Below are positions 11,230-22,406 of a stretch of DNA of 64,000 nucleotides, one piece after another. Source of the DNA: Antedon mediterranea (lineage: Eukaryota; Echinodermata; Crinoidea; Comatulida; Antedonidae); the NCBI RefSeq assembly GCF_964355755.1, contig NC_092678.1:11444922-11508921 (forward strand), read 5' to 3'. Position 1 is the stretch's first letter; each line of letters begins with the position of its first letter. A program made the translations under genes and the position numbers. The notes beneath the pieces were generated by a model that saw nothing but the letters and a program-made list of their open reading frames with translations, was not told where the DNA came from and did no database searches.

Positions 11230-11720
11230 AGAAAAGGAACCGTGGATTGATGATAACATTTTAGAACATATCAGATTATGTGAATCTGTGTTGCTAAAAT
11301 GAAGAAAACAAATAATGAGTAGGCGATGAAGAGAATACCAGAGGTAATACAAATGATACGAACTCTTTTACATTTAACTCAGAAAACAAAATTGACTCTG
11401 TTCAGGATAATTTGCTTACAGATATTGGTAATGTATTTAATGGAAAAGGGCTAAAATATTTTACGTTTAAACATCGTTACAAACGCTGGAAAATGTGATG
11501 AAATAAAATAGAAACCGAGAAGGAGGAGGTGTAGCAGTATATATAAGTCAAAATTTTTCTTTCAATTATAACATTTTAGAAAATGTAATGAGTCCAAATA
11601 ATTGTTATCAAGTTAACTAAACCAAAGAGAAACCCTATTTTAATTATTGATGATATCGCCCAATCTAATTCCTGTACTGATATATTTGATGAATTTGAAA
11701 ACAATTCTTAAACAAATTGA
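11230..11720 (+). pseudogene. Decayed LINE endonuclease fragment
   Basis: The + strand carries a GGGVAVYIS motif (near 11525-11550), followed by a region matching the domain between the [10 protein letters not shown] and WYRPPNS motifs of the LINE endonuclease at 31670-32251. Multiple stops and shifts are present. This is an apurinic-like endonuclease relic of a CR1-like LINE. Confidence 0.6.
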
Positions 11721-11744
11721 ATATAATGAAATAAGTGTCCATGT

Positions 11745-11910
11745 ACCAACCCTATCATGGTTGGGGATGATGAGCTAAACAAAAATTGAAAAAAAAATAG
11801 AGCTGCTAGGTCCCCGGAAATTGCACTTTTATTTTGAAATATATATGCTTCCAGGATATAGTTTGAGCTGAGCTAAGAACATTTTGAAAAATAGAGCTTC
11901 TAGGTCATCT
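11745..11910 (+). repeat. Dispersed repeat, copy related to 1650-1950
   Basis: It contains AAATAGAGCTGCTAGGTCCC and TTTGAGCTGAGCTAAGAACA, the same core motifs as at 1650-1950 and 14440-14690. Confidence 0.6.
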
Positions 11911-11989
11911 CATAAATTCTAGAAATTGCTCAAGAAATTTATCCATTGGGTTTTTGAAGTTATATTTAGATCATGTACTAATTGTATTC

Positions 11990-12560
11990 ATTATCTATAT
12001 ATAAATGTACGTAAGGGCAAAATTCGGTAAATCGCGTGTTCGTAATTCGATCCATTTTATTTAATCAACTTTATCATTGCAGTTAAACCACCACCCACAC
12101 CACCCTCAATGACATGAGTAGCGTATAGGATAGGCCTCAGTACGAAGGATCACATGCCCTAAACGCAGAACATCTTTGGTGGGTAGGAACCAACTTAAGT
12201 ATAAATTGGCTCTAAGAAACAATTTAAAACCATTAGGCCTACTAATTCAGTTGAGTCAATTAATTATTATCAACGATTAAAGCGAATTTACGATTTGCCC
12301 CGAATATAGGCCTAGGTGTTTTCCACAAACTGTTTTACATTATATAAACACATTTAAACACATATACAAATAAACTTTATTACTGACAGTTGCTTCTCAA
12401 CGTTTGTATTAAATATTACGGTAGGCCTACTGTAATTTAAAAAAAATAATATAAATATCGTAGTGATGTATCGTTTACATGTACTTTTCTATTTCAATCG
12501 ACTATGACGGTGACAGTTTCAACAAAGTATAAATCGCAATGTTTTACTGTGTTTAGTGGT
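11990..12560 (+). repeat. Dispersed repeat, inverted and internally deleted copy of 38500-39540
   Basis: It begins TCTATATATAAATGTACGTA and continues AATTCGGTAAATCGCG, then jumps to the GCAGTTAAACCACCACCCAC block that in the 38500-39540 copy lies several hundred bases away. The order and orientation show an internally deleted relative. The TC start with an AT-rich leader might be a Helitron-like 5' end, but no CTRR hairpin end was found. Confidence 0.55.
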
Positions 12561-13342
12561 AGAGGTATATTATTTTTTTTTAAATGAAAACAATTAATAT
12601 TTCGTTACTGTGAATGGATAAAGAATATATTTAAAAAGTGTTACTCTTTGCACCACCCCTCCACTTCCCCATCTACAAATTAAGTTTGTTTAAATTTGAC
12701 TCAAACAATCTCATTTTGTGACCAGTTTCGGAAGTAATTCCCACCAGGGTGCTAATTTTAGTTGAGTACATAACTCACCGTGTCTATTCGTTCTTGCAAA
12801 CGACATTATTATTGTCCTGCGGTGGTACGTACGTTTGAAATCGCCAGTTTTTTTACGCTGAAATTGCTATCGACCATCTGTGGGAACGACCATCTATTTT
12901 TGGAAATTTACAGCAAGACTTATGCCTACTTTAGCAGAACGTGCTCTAAAACGCCGGAGCTTTCGGGATCCAGCCGCCCGCAAAGTACTCAATATTTCAA
13001 TTTTGAGCCCCCACTAGAAATAAATCCTACACACACGGGACACGACGCCCCTGTTAACCCTCTAAATATCTCTTAAAACATTTGTAAACAACAACAGAGA
13101 GATTCTCGAACCCCAGCTGATGCTATATAGCATACATACGTGTCTCATGTTGTGGATGCATCTTTGTCAATGTCTGATCGTAGGATTATTTGAAGGGGTT
13201 ACAGGGTCGTATATACACGGAGTATACGGATTTTGCTGAATGACATCCCTAAATGGCGTGAATGGTACTTTCGCACGTCAAATTCATGATAAATGGCACC
13301 TGCTGCTTCTAATATTGAGCAAAACGTTTTTGAAGAAAGAAG
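12561..13342. other. Stretch without recognisable gene
   Basis: A 98-codon + strand frame at 12780-13076 shows no known domain. No repeat termini are evident apart from AT-rich runs. Confidence 0.4.
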
Positions 13343-13434
13343 CAAAACAGTGGTGGCGCCAGCGGGGGGCTACGGGGGCTCTAGCCCCCTCGTCGGGAAG
13401 CCTAGCCCCCCCCCCCCCCCCCCCCCCCCGGTCG

Positions 13435-14110
13435 GGGAACACGGGTATTTTTGTCAGGGAATATAATATACAGTAAAAAACGTTCGCGTTCACTTCATAT
13501 AGCTTCAGCGCCTAGAAAACCACGACGTTCCATTGACCGTGAGAGTACGTCCGAGGGCTATTATGCACTTTTATGCATTCATTTTATTGCCAGCGATCTA
13601 ACTTACTACTAAACATTAGCTAGGTACGCACTTGTCTGGCGGTATCCCTTTGTACGAATCGTTCAACATTGGGTCGAGACGCGTGATATCAAGTTCCATC
13701 CAGGGACCAAAATGTGTAATGTAGTTATTTTCCAGGCAAAGTTTACCGACGGTTACCGAAGGGAACACGGGTACTTTTTGTCGGGGAATATAATATACAG
13801 TAGTAAAAAGCGTTCGCGTTCACTTCGTAGCTAGCTTCAGCGCCTAGAAAACCGCGACGTTTCATTGACCGTGAGAGTACGTCAGAGTGATATTATGCAC
13901 TTAATATGCATTCATTATTGCCAGCGATCTAACTTACTACTAAACAATAGCTAGGTTCGCACTTGTCTGGCGGTATCCCTTTGTACGAATCGTTCAACGT
14001 TGGGTCGAGACGCGTGATATCATGTTCCATCCAGGGACCAAAATGTGTACTGTAGTTATTTTCCAGGCGAAGTTTACTGACGGTTACGTCGTGTACTGCG
14101 TCGACGTACG
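13435..14110 (+). repeat. Tandem pair of ~326-bp Gypsy-derived units
   Basis: GGGAACACGGGTA recurs at 13435 and 13761, and the two units match along their length (CTTCAGCGCCTAGAAAAC, CATTGACCGTGAGAGTACGT, GGCGGTATCCCTTTGTACGA). Both match the 3413-3800 segment in inverse orientation, and homology continues to about 14200. Confidence 0.75.
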
Positions 14111-14439
14111 CTACACTACAGCAAAAACGAATTATGTTAATTGTTCGTATGTTCACCAATTTTTTTAATTTACAAGTAACCTTCTGTACCGTGGGGCACC
14201 TAAAATAAATTTTTCATCCATTACTAAACAAAAAAAACATGCCATTTTCGCTTAGCCAACATCTTATTATAGCTAAGTTATTACATTTTCAATGTCCTGT
14301 ATGTCATGAATTTCTCACCACTCGAAAGTCCAGATGGTACGCACGCATACACTTGGGAGGAATAAACTTATTTCCCCGACTGAAAAAGGTCTACGCTTGC
14401 GTTTTTTAAGCCTCTAGGCCTGATTTTTCCGAAGTATAA

Positions 14440-14690
14440 AATGCAATTTTTTGAAGACCTGCAGCTCTAGTTTTAAACAGTTTCTTAGCTCAGCCCCAAC
14501 AATAAAGCTGGTCATATTTCGAAGTACAAGAAGTGCATTTTCCGGGACCTAACATCTCTATTTTTCAAACATTTCTTAGCTCAGTCACAACCTTGATAGG
14601 GACTTATATATTTTGTTTCATGTTTTGAAGTATAATAAGTTCAATTTCCGGGACCTCCAACTCTATTTTTCTAAAATTCTTTGAACTTTT
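14440..14690 (-). repeat. Dispersed repeat, inverted copy of 1650-1950
   Basis: The complement carries the same CGGGACCT...AAATAGAGCT and TTTCTTAGCTCAG-type cores in two to three subunits. It lies inside the 13348-14966 element. Confidence 0.6.
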
Positions 14691-14971
14691 ATTTTTTAAA
14701 TTGAAAAATATGGATTGAAACAGTCATCGCGCATCGTTTTTTTGCACGCAGTATTTTATTTATGCATTATAAAAATTGGAAAAAATGGCTACCCTAAATC
14801 TGATTAAAATGACCTCAAATGACGCTAGAACGCGTTGCTTCCGGGGCTTCGCCCCCTGGCCCCCAGCCTAGTGATGCTCGCTTCGCTCGCATAGCCCCCT
14901 CGTCGGGGAATGTAGCCCCCGCGTCGGGAAGATCCTGGCGTCGGGAAGATCCTGGCGCCACCACTGCAAAA

Positions 14972-16130
14972 GGCACTGTTATTCGATCCCCACAATTCAA
15001 AGTACGTAAACTTTAGTCCCATTTAGTCTGCGCATGCTCAGAAACAAAAAAATCACTAGTCTTATAGATGATATCTACTATGCCACGGCTATGCTGCCAC
15101 CACCACATTGAAATCCAAATCAAAAGGTAATTGGAATAGGCCTAGGCCTAGGCCTAGGCCTAAGGCCAGGAGAGGTTCCATTATTGGTAAACAAAATAGG
15201 CCTATTTATTGAAATCGTATTTTTACTCCCTTAATTAGTTCTATAGGCCTAGCTAGGTAAATTAATATGATGGCCTCACTAGGCTTGGCCGGGTGGTGTT
15301 TGTCATCTCGGGTCCGGTCATCTTTCGTCAAAAAGAGAATTCGGGACGATTCGCCCGGGACGATTCGGCCCACTTTTGGTGGGAAGATTCGGCCCACTTT
15401 TGGTGGGAAGATTCGGCCATAATATGAGAGGGGTGAATTTGTGTTTTATATGATGTGCAGCCCTCAAAATAACTCCGGCATTCAATGCCGACATAAAAGT
15501 TGAGGTCTAGGCACCCGACACCGGTGAAAAAATGTCGGCGCTACTGCAGTTTCGCACCACACTGTTATTTCTTCGATTTCTCACCTAATTTTGTTCTCAC
15601 ACTCACATCATACAATTTTGAGACATTATGTAACATGTTCCCATGATTTAGCCACCGTTAAATTACATTTATCACAATAAAAAATGCCTTTCAAAACAGC
15701 TCCTTTTCCTCGAATACTTCGATCGAACTGTGGCCATTTTAGAATCAGAAAATTGCCAGAAATCAATGTATGTTTTATTTTCTGTTTTTATTTTTAAACT
15801 GCAGAGAGTGGTTTTTATAAAGAACCAGCTGTACATCAAAACGGCGACGATATGAGTCCGTACATAAAACATTTTATTTTTTAAAAAACAATTCACAGTT
15901 TTAAAAATCATAAACCATATTTCAATTTCAATATGTAAAACAACACAGCATGGATTCACTCACTGTATTAAAAAGAAAATTATTGTTTTTGTTTTAGTGA
16001 ATGTATTGATTAGTGCCGAGATAATTTTCTTTGATAGGAGTCAGACCTATTATTATTAATATGAATAATAATACTAATATTAATAATGAAATATTAATTT
16101 AACCTCTATTTCGCCAGCTGAAAACATTTC
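14972..16130. other. Intergenic stretch with short tandem motifs
   Basis: An AGGCCT run lies at about 15138-15165. At 15330-15420 a short array of GGCCCACTTTTGGTGGGAAG units occurs, similar in style to the GGCC-phased arrays at 27985, 28431, 28990 and 34450. No gene is seen. Confidence 0.5.
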
Positions 16131-16345
16131 TTGAGTTAGATAATTAGTTATTGACGATTAAAACGAATTTAGGTTCAACGATTTGCCCCAAATAGGGGTG
16201 TTTTCCGATCGTGGTATACACTGACTAATGGATGTCCAACTTGAAAAATACCCGCAGACAATAATGCGAGGATGCTTCGCATTTTCCTATCTCCTCCTAC
16301 GATAATTGTTTTTAATAGCTGAAAACCGGTTGAACAGCTCGAGTA
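16130..16345 (+). repeat. Dispersed repeat, inverted copy of 39190-39440
   Basis: It matches the complement of 39190-39440 closely, for example GCGAGGATGCTTCGCATTTT, CCTCCTACGATAATTGTTTT and GAAAACCGGTTGAACAGCTC. It is a second member of the 38500-39540 family. Confidence 0.7.
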
Positions 16346-17050
16346 CAATTGCTTGCCATTTCTAGGCTATGCCGCGCAGAAAAAGTTAGTTCATTTTAGT
16401 TACACTGCGCATGCGTTGCTTTCCTGAGGACGTGGTGTTGCTTTCCTCCGTGTGGTGCGCGGAGTGGAGTAATGTGTCTGTGAAGAGAAAGTCGACAATT
16501 TCGGACCAAATTCTACAACAATGATATTAAATAGATTAGCTAAAAATGACCATACTGTTAAAAAAATTATGATTAGTATGGTTATTCTAGGCCTGCTTAC
16601 ATAGACAGTTCTAATTAACAACTCCCTGCTTAAGTACTTGATCCTTCTTGGTTACGTCTCTTATGATGTGCGGATAACTAACTCATCAAAGTGACGAGTT
16701 CAAATCTAGTATCAATTATTTTTGTTTAAAGATGTATTTTCTCCCAAAAACAATTAAGATTAATTAAATTAAACTTTGAATAAGTTATTTGTAGTTTTAA
16801 TAAAGTTAATCAATTCTGTCGGGAAAAAAAACAAAAAACAAATCTTTTAAAAAATGTTCACCTATAAAATGACAAATAAATGGTTAAATTCAACCAAAAA
16901 TTCATTGGCTCCATACCTACCTTTTTAATACAATGATACAACAGCGCCTAATTGATTAATTGATTCCTACTGTTCTTACTTTCGACAGGATTGTCCTGCA
17001 TTTTTATGTTTTGTTCCACTGCCCACCTAAGCCCTGAAGTATCCTGCTAG
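16346..17050. other. Stretch without recognisable gene
   Basis: AT-rich sequence with no frame of coding character and no clear repeat. Confidence 0.4.
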
Positions 17051-17059
17051 ACCGTACGC

Positions 17060-17800
17060 CCACAAAGTTTATTCATATACATACTGTAGATATATGGCGA
17101 AGTTGCAATAATCAGTATTGCTGCCGGGTCATGTCCTGTAAATTTAACCTGGAGACACCGAAATATCATTGACAGCAACTTTATCCTGTAAGTTGCCCCA
17201 CTAGACAGTAGCCCAAAAATGCCTGTTGGGCCATACAAGATTTAATCATGCGAAGAGCCACACGGCTAATTTCTTTTACATTGTAACTGTTACACATTGG
17301 GATGCACAAAAATACCATTGACGACAGAACCAAGACAGTAGCCCGGGCCACACGGCAAATTCCTTTTACATTGTTTGTTGTAACTATTATCTATTGGATA
17401 TACGAAAATACCATTGACAGTAATCCTGTAAGTTGACCCAGATAGTAGGCCAACAATTTCCGATTCCGATCGAAGATCTCGAAGAGCCACATGACATATT
17501 GTTATAACTTTCCATTGCATGGGATACGAAAATACCATTGACAGCAACTTTATTCTGTACGTTACCCAAGACAGTAGTCTACAGAATCCCCAGACACTAC
17601 AAACCACAATTTTTTTTTGCATTGTAATTATTACCCTTGAGATATAAAAAATACATGTAAACCAGCAGCAATTTTTGCCCCAGAGAGTAACCCAAACCTT
17701 TACCATAACTTTAAGATTGAAGCGCGTGAAGATAATTCCACTTTATACAACACGAAAATACTCATGACAGCAACTTTAATCTCTAAGTTTCTGAATCTTG
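17060..17800. repeat. Degenerate tandem repeat, about five units
   Basis: The block AAATACCATTGACAGCAACT followed by a GTAAGTTGCCC...AGACAGTAG-like segment recurs near 17160, 17310, 17405, 17530 and 17755 with strong divergence and unequal spacing. The apparent minus-strand frames here are side effects of the repeat. Confidence 0.6.
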
Positions 17801-18429
17801 ATTACAAAAGCACACTCATTTGAGTGGACAATATCAATATTTGCTGTATAGTATGTCAAATTTGCAAGCTCGGAGACCGCATTTAAAAACAAAATGTGTT
17901 AGCAATAGCACAAACATCACTTATACTTTGTAAATTAAATTCTAGTTTGTTTTTGTTTTTATAAGGTATTCTGTATTTTGAAACTTTGAAAAAAAAAACA
18001 CTGGGCTTATTTTCAAGATAGTATGGACTTCTTTTCAAGATAGACTATTTGAATATCAAAGAACAAAAGTTATTTATGATTGAGTTTATATCATACATTT
18101 ATTTTACAGTTTAAAATTATTATTTTTTATTTTTTTTTTATTTATTTTATATTTCATGGTACCAAAAACAAGACCGACGCAGCGGTAACACACACACAAA
18201 ATAAAAATAAAAATCAAATTCTGCAATTAACAATTCATGGTTCTAAGTAATTTAACAACGGAAAACAATTTATGGTAAATAAAGATAATAAAGATATATA
18301 AAGATATATTAAGTTACAACATAAATACACAACTTTCATAATTCAATACACTACATACACAATACCCAAATGTATTATGTATAAACAAATAAAGCGATCA
18401 GATTTCGATCAGAATTGCCTAACATTTGT
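17801..18429. other. Low-complexity stretch
   Basis: T-rich and A-rich runs. The part nearest 18430 may be the 3' untranslated region of the minus-strand L1-Tx1 relic. No gene is seen. Confidence 0.4.
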
Positions 18430-20545
18430 TTTCTAACTACCTATTTTGTCCGATATGTAACCACTTTTTCAAGTGCATATCTATTTTATCATTTTTTTGT
18501 TCAATATGCCATTCCATATTTTGGAGATATTTTAGTTCGACTAGGAAGTATTTTAGTGTGACTGCTATATTTCTCCATTTACATCTATAAATATAGTATT
18601 TTCCAATCAAAATAATGAAATTTATTACAGAATCTTTTGAAAAACCCAATAATAATATATGTTTTGCATTAAATACTATTTTCATATTTCTATTGTTCAA
18701 CCAGAATTGGACGTCTTTCCAAAATGATATTACTTTTTTGCATTTCCAAAAAAAGGTGTTGCAAACACTGCGCCTCTTCCTTACAAGTATCGCATAATTC
18801 AGAATCTTTGATTTTAAATTTATGTAGTAAAACATTTGTAGTCAAGAACATATTTAATATTTTGTACTGAAAATATCTCAGTCTTGTGTCTATTGTACTT
18901 TTGTATGTTAATTTATATAACACCTCCCAGTCGGCTATAGGTCCAAAATCGTTTTCCCATTATTTGATACAGGTATGCGGAAGAACACTAATGCGATTAA
19001 TTATTAAGCTATATGCAAGTTTTGTTGTTAATTGTAAATCCGATGCTATAATTACTTCACTTTTTTGTTTTAACATTATATCATAGTTCTTAGATTGCAT
19101 GGCATCTCTCCATATTTTAGGAATAGCTACAATTAAACTATGGAATGTCAAAAAATCCACACGTGTATCATATTTAATATGAAACTGTTCATAAGACAGG
19201 ATACTTCCGTTATCATCATTAAGCAAATCTTTAACTACTGTTATACCACTATCATATAGCTTTTTTTTTTAACGGTTCACCTTGTATTGTAATGTGACTG
19301 AGTGTTATACCATAATATTTCATTGTGGAACGTTACAACCTCATTTATTTGCTTAAAATTAACAGAGTGCCAACATTTAATTACTTGAGATAAAAACAAA
19401 TTGTCACTTATTCTATTGAGAATTGAGTCATTATGTGCTATATTACAATACCAAATCAAATTACCCCCAGCCGGGTGTAAAAACTCCCGCCATATGCCTT
19501 TCCAACGACCACGGTTGTCTTCATCTAGAAATCATTTTACCCATGATACTTTCTGTGCGTAGCAAAACGACTCTACATGGCCTATTTTAAGTCCCCCCTT
19601 TTCTATTGTGTTTATAATTAGTTTTCTCTTTATTTTATCCGGTTTGCGATTCCAAATGAAAGAGTACAGAATTTTATCTAATGTTTTAAAAAATGATATA
19701 GGTGGATTGGTTATCACAGTAAACAAGAAAGTAAGCATGGGCACTATTAGAGTCTTAATTATCGTTATCTTGCCAATTGGGGTGAGATTTCTTGCTGATC
19801 AAATGTTAGTAAGCGTTTTAATTTTTATCAAGCTGAGGTAATAGTTTCAGAGTAAACAGATCCGAAGGATCGAGTGTAAATTTGAATCCGAGTAACCGTA
19901 TCGGACCTTTTGTCCAAGTAAGTTTTTTTAGTTTGTTATCCTCTTCAAATTTATTTAGTATATGTTTATCCGATCCTATACACATCACTTGTACATTTCT
20001 TTGTATTTTTATTTTGATTTCTCCATATATCGGTTAAATTAAATTCATCCATAATATTTAAAATTTCAAGACGAGCTTTTTTATTTGTACTTTTTCTGCC
20101 TCCCTCTTTATCCAACATTATATTCAAAACACAATTAAAATCTCCTCCAATGATGATAGTTTCGGTTTTAAATTCTTTAATTTGATCTGCCAAATGAATA
20201 AAAAAAATTAGGGTCATCCTTATTTGGGGCATATACATTAACCAGCGTATAATTCTTGCTTTCAATATGTATATCTATAATAACAAATCTACCATGTTCA
20301 TCACCCACAATTTTATCTACAACAAGATCTTGATTATGTTTAAACAATGCGGCAATCCCTGCACTATTTGTTTTACCATGATTAAAAATGATTTTAGACC
20401 CCCACTCTTCCACCCAGTGATTTTCACAGTTTACGTCACTATGCGTTTCTTGTAGAAACATATATTATGATCACTTTTAAGAGTTCTCTCCTTTTTTTTG
20501 ATTGTCTTAATCCCCGTACGTTTAAGGAACACATATGAATATTGG
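18430..20545 (-). mobile_element. L1-Tx1-type LINE relic with central RT deleted
   Basis: The minus strand starts with an endonuclease (SLNVRGLRQSKKRREL near 20520, LQETHSDVN near 20450, TLVNVYAPNKDDP near 20240, IIGGDFNCVLN near 20130). It then passes directly, near 19970, to the region after the RT palm (WTKGPIRLLGFKFTLDPSD, and a PPISFFKTLDKILYSFIWN frame at 19532-19744). It ends in the C-terminal Cys domain (LCDTCKEEAQCLQHLFLE, 18690-18923). Roughly 2 kb of catalytic RT is missing. Several frameshifts are present, so it is inactive. The motif set is that of L1/Tx1-like LINEs. Confidence 0.85.
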
Positions 20546-21427
20546 TATTATCAATGATATTATTCATTATATATAAGGTTGCTGATGCTTCTTGATTTTA
20601 ATTGCAGAGTTGACACAAAAAGGAACAAAAAAGTTAAGAAATAATAAGCAATACAATACCAACATGACAAAAAAAAACACATAAAAGCAGTTATCGTCTG
20701 GATCAGACCCGATAGTTACAGTTTAAAATGGTATTTTGATCACGATAAAAAAAAACACTCCATTTAATTTTATACCATTTTCTTACACTTTTGGAACTTC
20801 TAGCAAAGATAACATTCTCTTTAAAAAAAAAACCATATGCCAGCGCATATAAACGATTGGGGTCGTATTTATTTATTTTTAGTCACGTGCAAACGCGACT
20901 GTACAGCTCACTGTGTCCATGGAGCTATAAAACTAGCGCTCCATGCTGTGTTTGTTGGTCGGTAAACACTAACTCAAATTTGTTTATTGCTTATTCAAAT
21001 TTAGTTATAAAATTTATAATATTAGTTTTCAATATCATATTATAACAACAATAAATATATTTACATAATACAATTAATTAATTTACAGTAAAATTTCAAA
21101 AAAACAACATTTTTTTTTTTAATTTTAGATAGCAATATTTATTGACTAAAAATATCCAGACAGTGAAATAAATAACTGTACTGTGTTACTGTACATTGAA
21201 TGCCATGTCATAACCAAAGCCAAAGATCAACAAGTGTAAACAATGACGGGCACATTTATAATATATCAAAAGCAGGATCAATCTCAACCATACATACCTA
21301 CACTAATTTGTTTCATTATTGTCTTTGAAGAAAAGGAAGGTTTTAGATTAGCACACTAAGTATAAATCTAGGAAAAAGTGTCAAAGTGAAAAGTGCTGTG
21401 GAGCCTACAGTATCTTTTATAGGAACC
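20546..21427. other. Upstream region of the SLC26 gene
   Basis: AT-rich sequence without recognised coding content. The promoter and any 5' untranslated exon should lie here or further left, but no TATA box or other site can be assigned with confidence. Confidence 0.4.
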
Positions 21428-21431
21428 ATGG
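21428..21431 (+). CDS. SLC26: Candidate alternative first coding exon of SLC26 gene (ATG G)
   Basis: An ATG in a strong start context (A at -3, G at +4) is followed after one base by a consensus donor, GTAAAT at 21432. If spliced to the AG at 22072-22073, the frame reads M-E-I-P-N-G-H-Q-K and enters the main reading frame at [10 protein letters not shown] with no stop. It would extend the protein by nine residues to 760. The phase match could be chance (one in three) and there is no homology support, so the ATG at 22097 is preferred. Confidence 0.35.
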
Positions 21432-22096
21432 GTAAATATATTAATAGTATTGTAAAAAAATCGATAGTAGGTTATTTTATTGTTGAGATTAGATATAACT
21501 TTTAAATACTATTTAATAATATTGATGTGTTATTCTTCATTGTAATACCTGGGTAAATCATTTCCATTTGATTGCTTAATGTTGATGTGTCATGATGTCG
21601 TCAAACCCTTTCTTGAAGCTGGGCTCACACCAACCACCGGTCACCATGGGTGAAAACTTTTTATCAAACATTTTGCCGAATGCATAAAATCATTTAAAAA
21701 AAGTTCTGCTTGCTGATGGTGAAATACATTTATTTATTTTGTTTGTTTATTGCTTGGACATTGTTTAATTCATGTCTTTTACCATTTTTTGGTTTAAAAT
21801 AATTGCTAAACCCAGCGAACGTCCAATAATACATAGCAAAACATACCAAATAAAACTTTAAAAGTGATTGATTTGACTTAGCATTTCGCCACTGATTGTA
21901 CATTGTCATTTTTTTCAGTTATTTGTCTTTGAATTTATATTTGAATGTATAGAAAAACCCTAAAGCCCCTAATAAACTGAAAATGAATACATTAATAAAT
22001 GGTTAAGATAACAAAATCTGTGACAATTAGAGAAAGTATACATTAATGTACCAAATTTGCTTTTATTTTAAAGAAATACCCAATGGTCACCAAAAG

Positions 22097-22406
22097 ATGG
22101 CAGCATTTGAAGAGTTGGAAATAGGAATACTACACAGTCAACGAAATGAAATCCATATAGAACGGCCATACTACACGGAAGAGCAATTTCAGCTCAACTA
22201 TGAAGAAACAAAGTTACAGCAGCAAGCTCTAAAGGAAGTATTGAAACGCAAGTTTACCAAGTGCACTTGTACAAAAGAATCCATTAAGAATAATATCATT
22301 TCTTTCTTTCCAATTATTACTTGGCTTTGGAATTATGACTTACGAAATAACTTACTTGGTGATGTTATTTCAGGATGTACAGTTGGAGTCTTGCGAATAC
22401 CACAAG
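22097..22406 (+). CDS. SLC26: SLC26 exon 1
   Basis: Codes for residues 1-103 plus the first base of the next codon. It contains [10 protein letters not shown], an [10 protein letters not shown] segment typical of SLC26 N termini, and [18 protein letters not shown] entering the first membrane helices. The donor is GTAACA at 22407. Transcripts would include some sequence upstream of the ATG: an AG at 22072-22073 after a T-rich tract may be an acceptor. Confidence 0.9.

Larger units (their letters stand above)
13348..14966. mobile_element. 1.6-kb TIR element with CAAAA target duplications
   Basis: The termini CAGTGGTGGCGCCAG (13348) and CTGGCGCCACCACTG (ending 14966) are perfect inverted copies, and CAAAA is present immediately outside both (13343-13347, 14967-14971). 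The subterminal parts are rich in GGGGGCT/AGCCCCC with a long C-run. The interior contains a tandem pair of Gypsy-related units and the dispersed repeat at 14440-14690, but no transposase. CAGTGG-type ends suggest a hAT-like element. A 5-bp duplication is unusual for classical hAT (8 bp), so the class is uncertain. Confidence 0.75.

Noticed and set aside
12780-13076. 98-codon + strand frame
   Set aside because: No known domain, splice signals or repeat relation; length is within chance.
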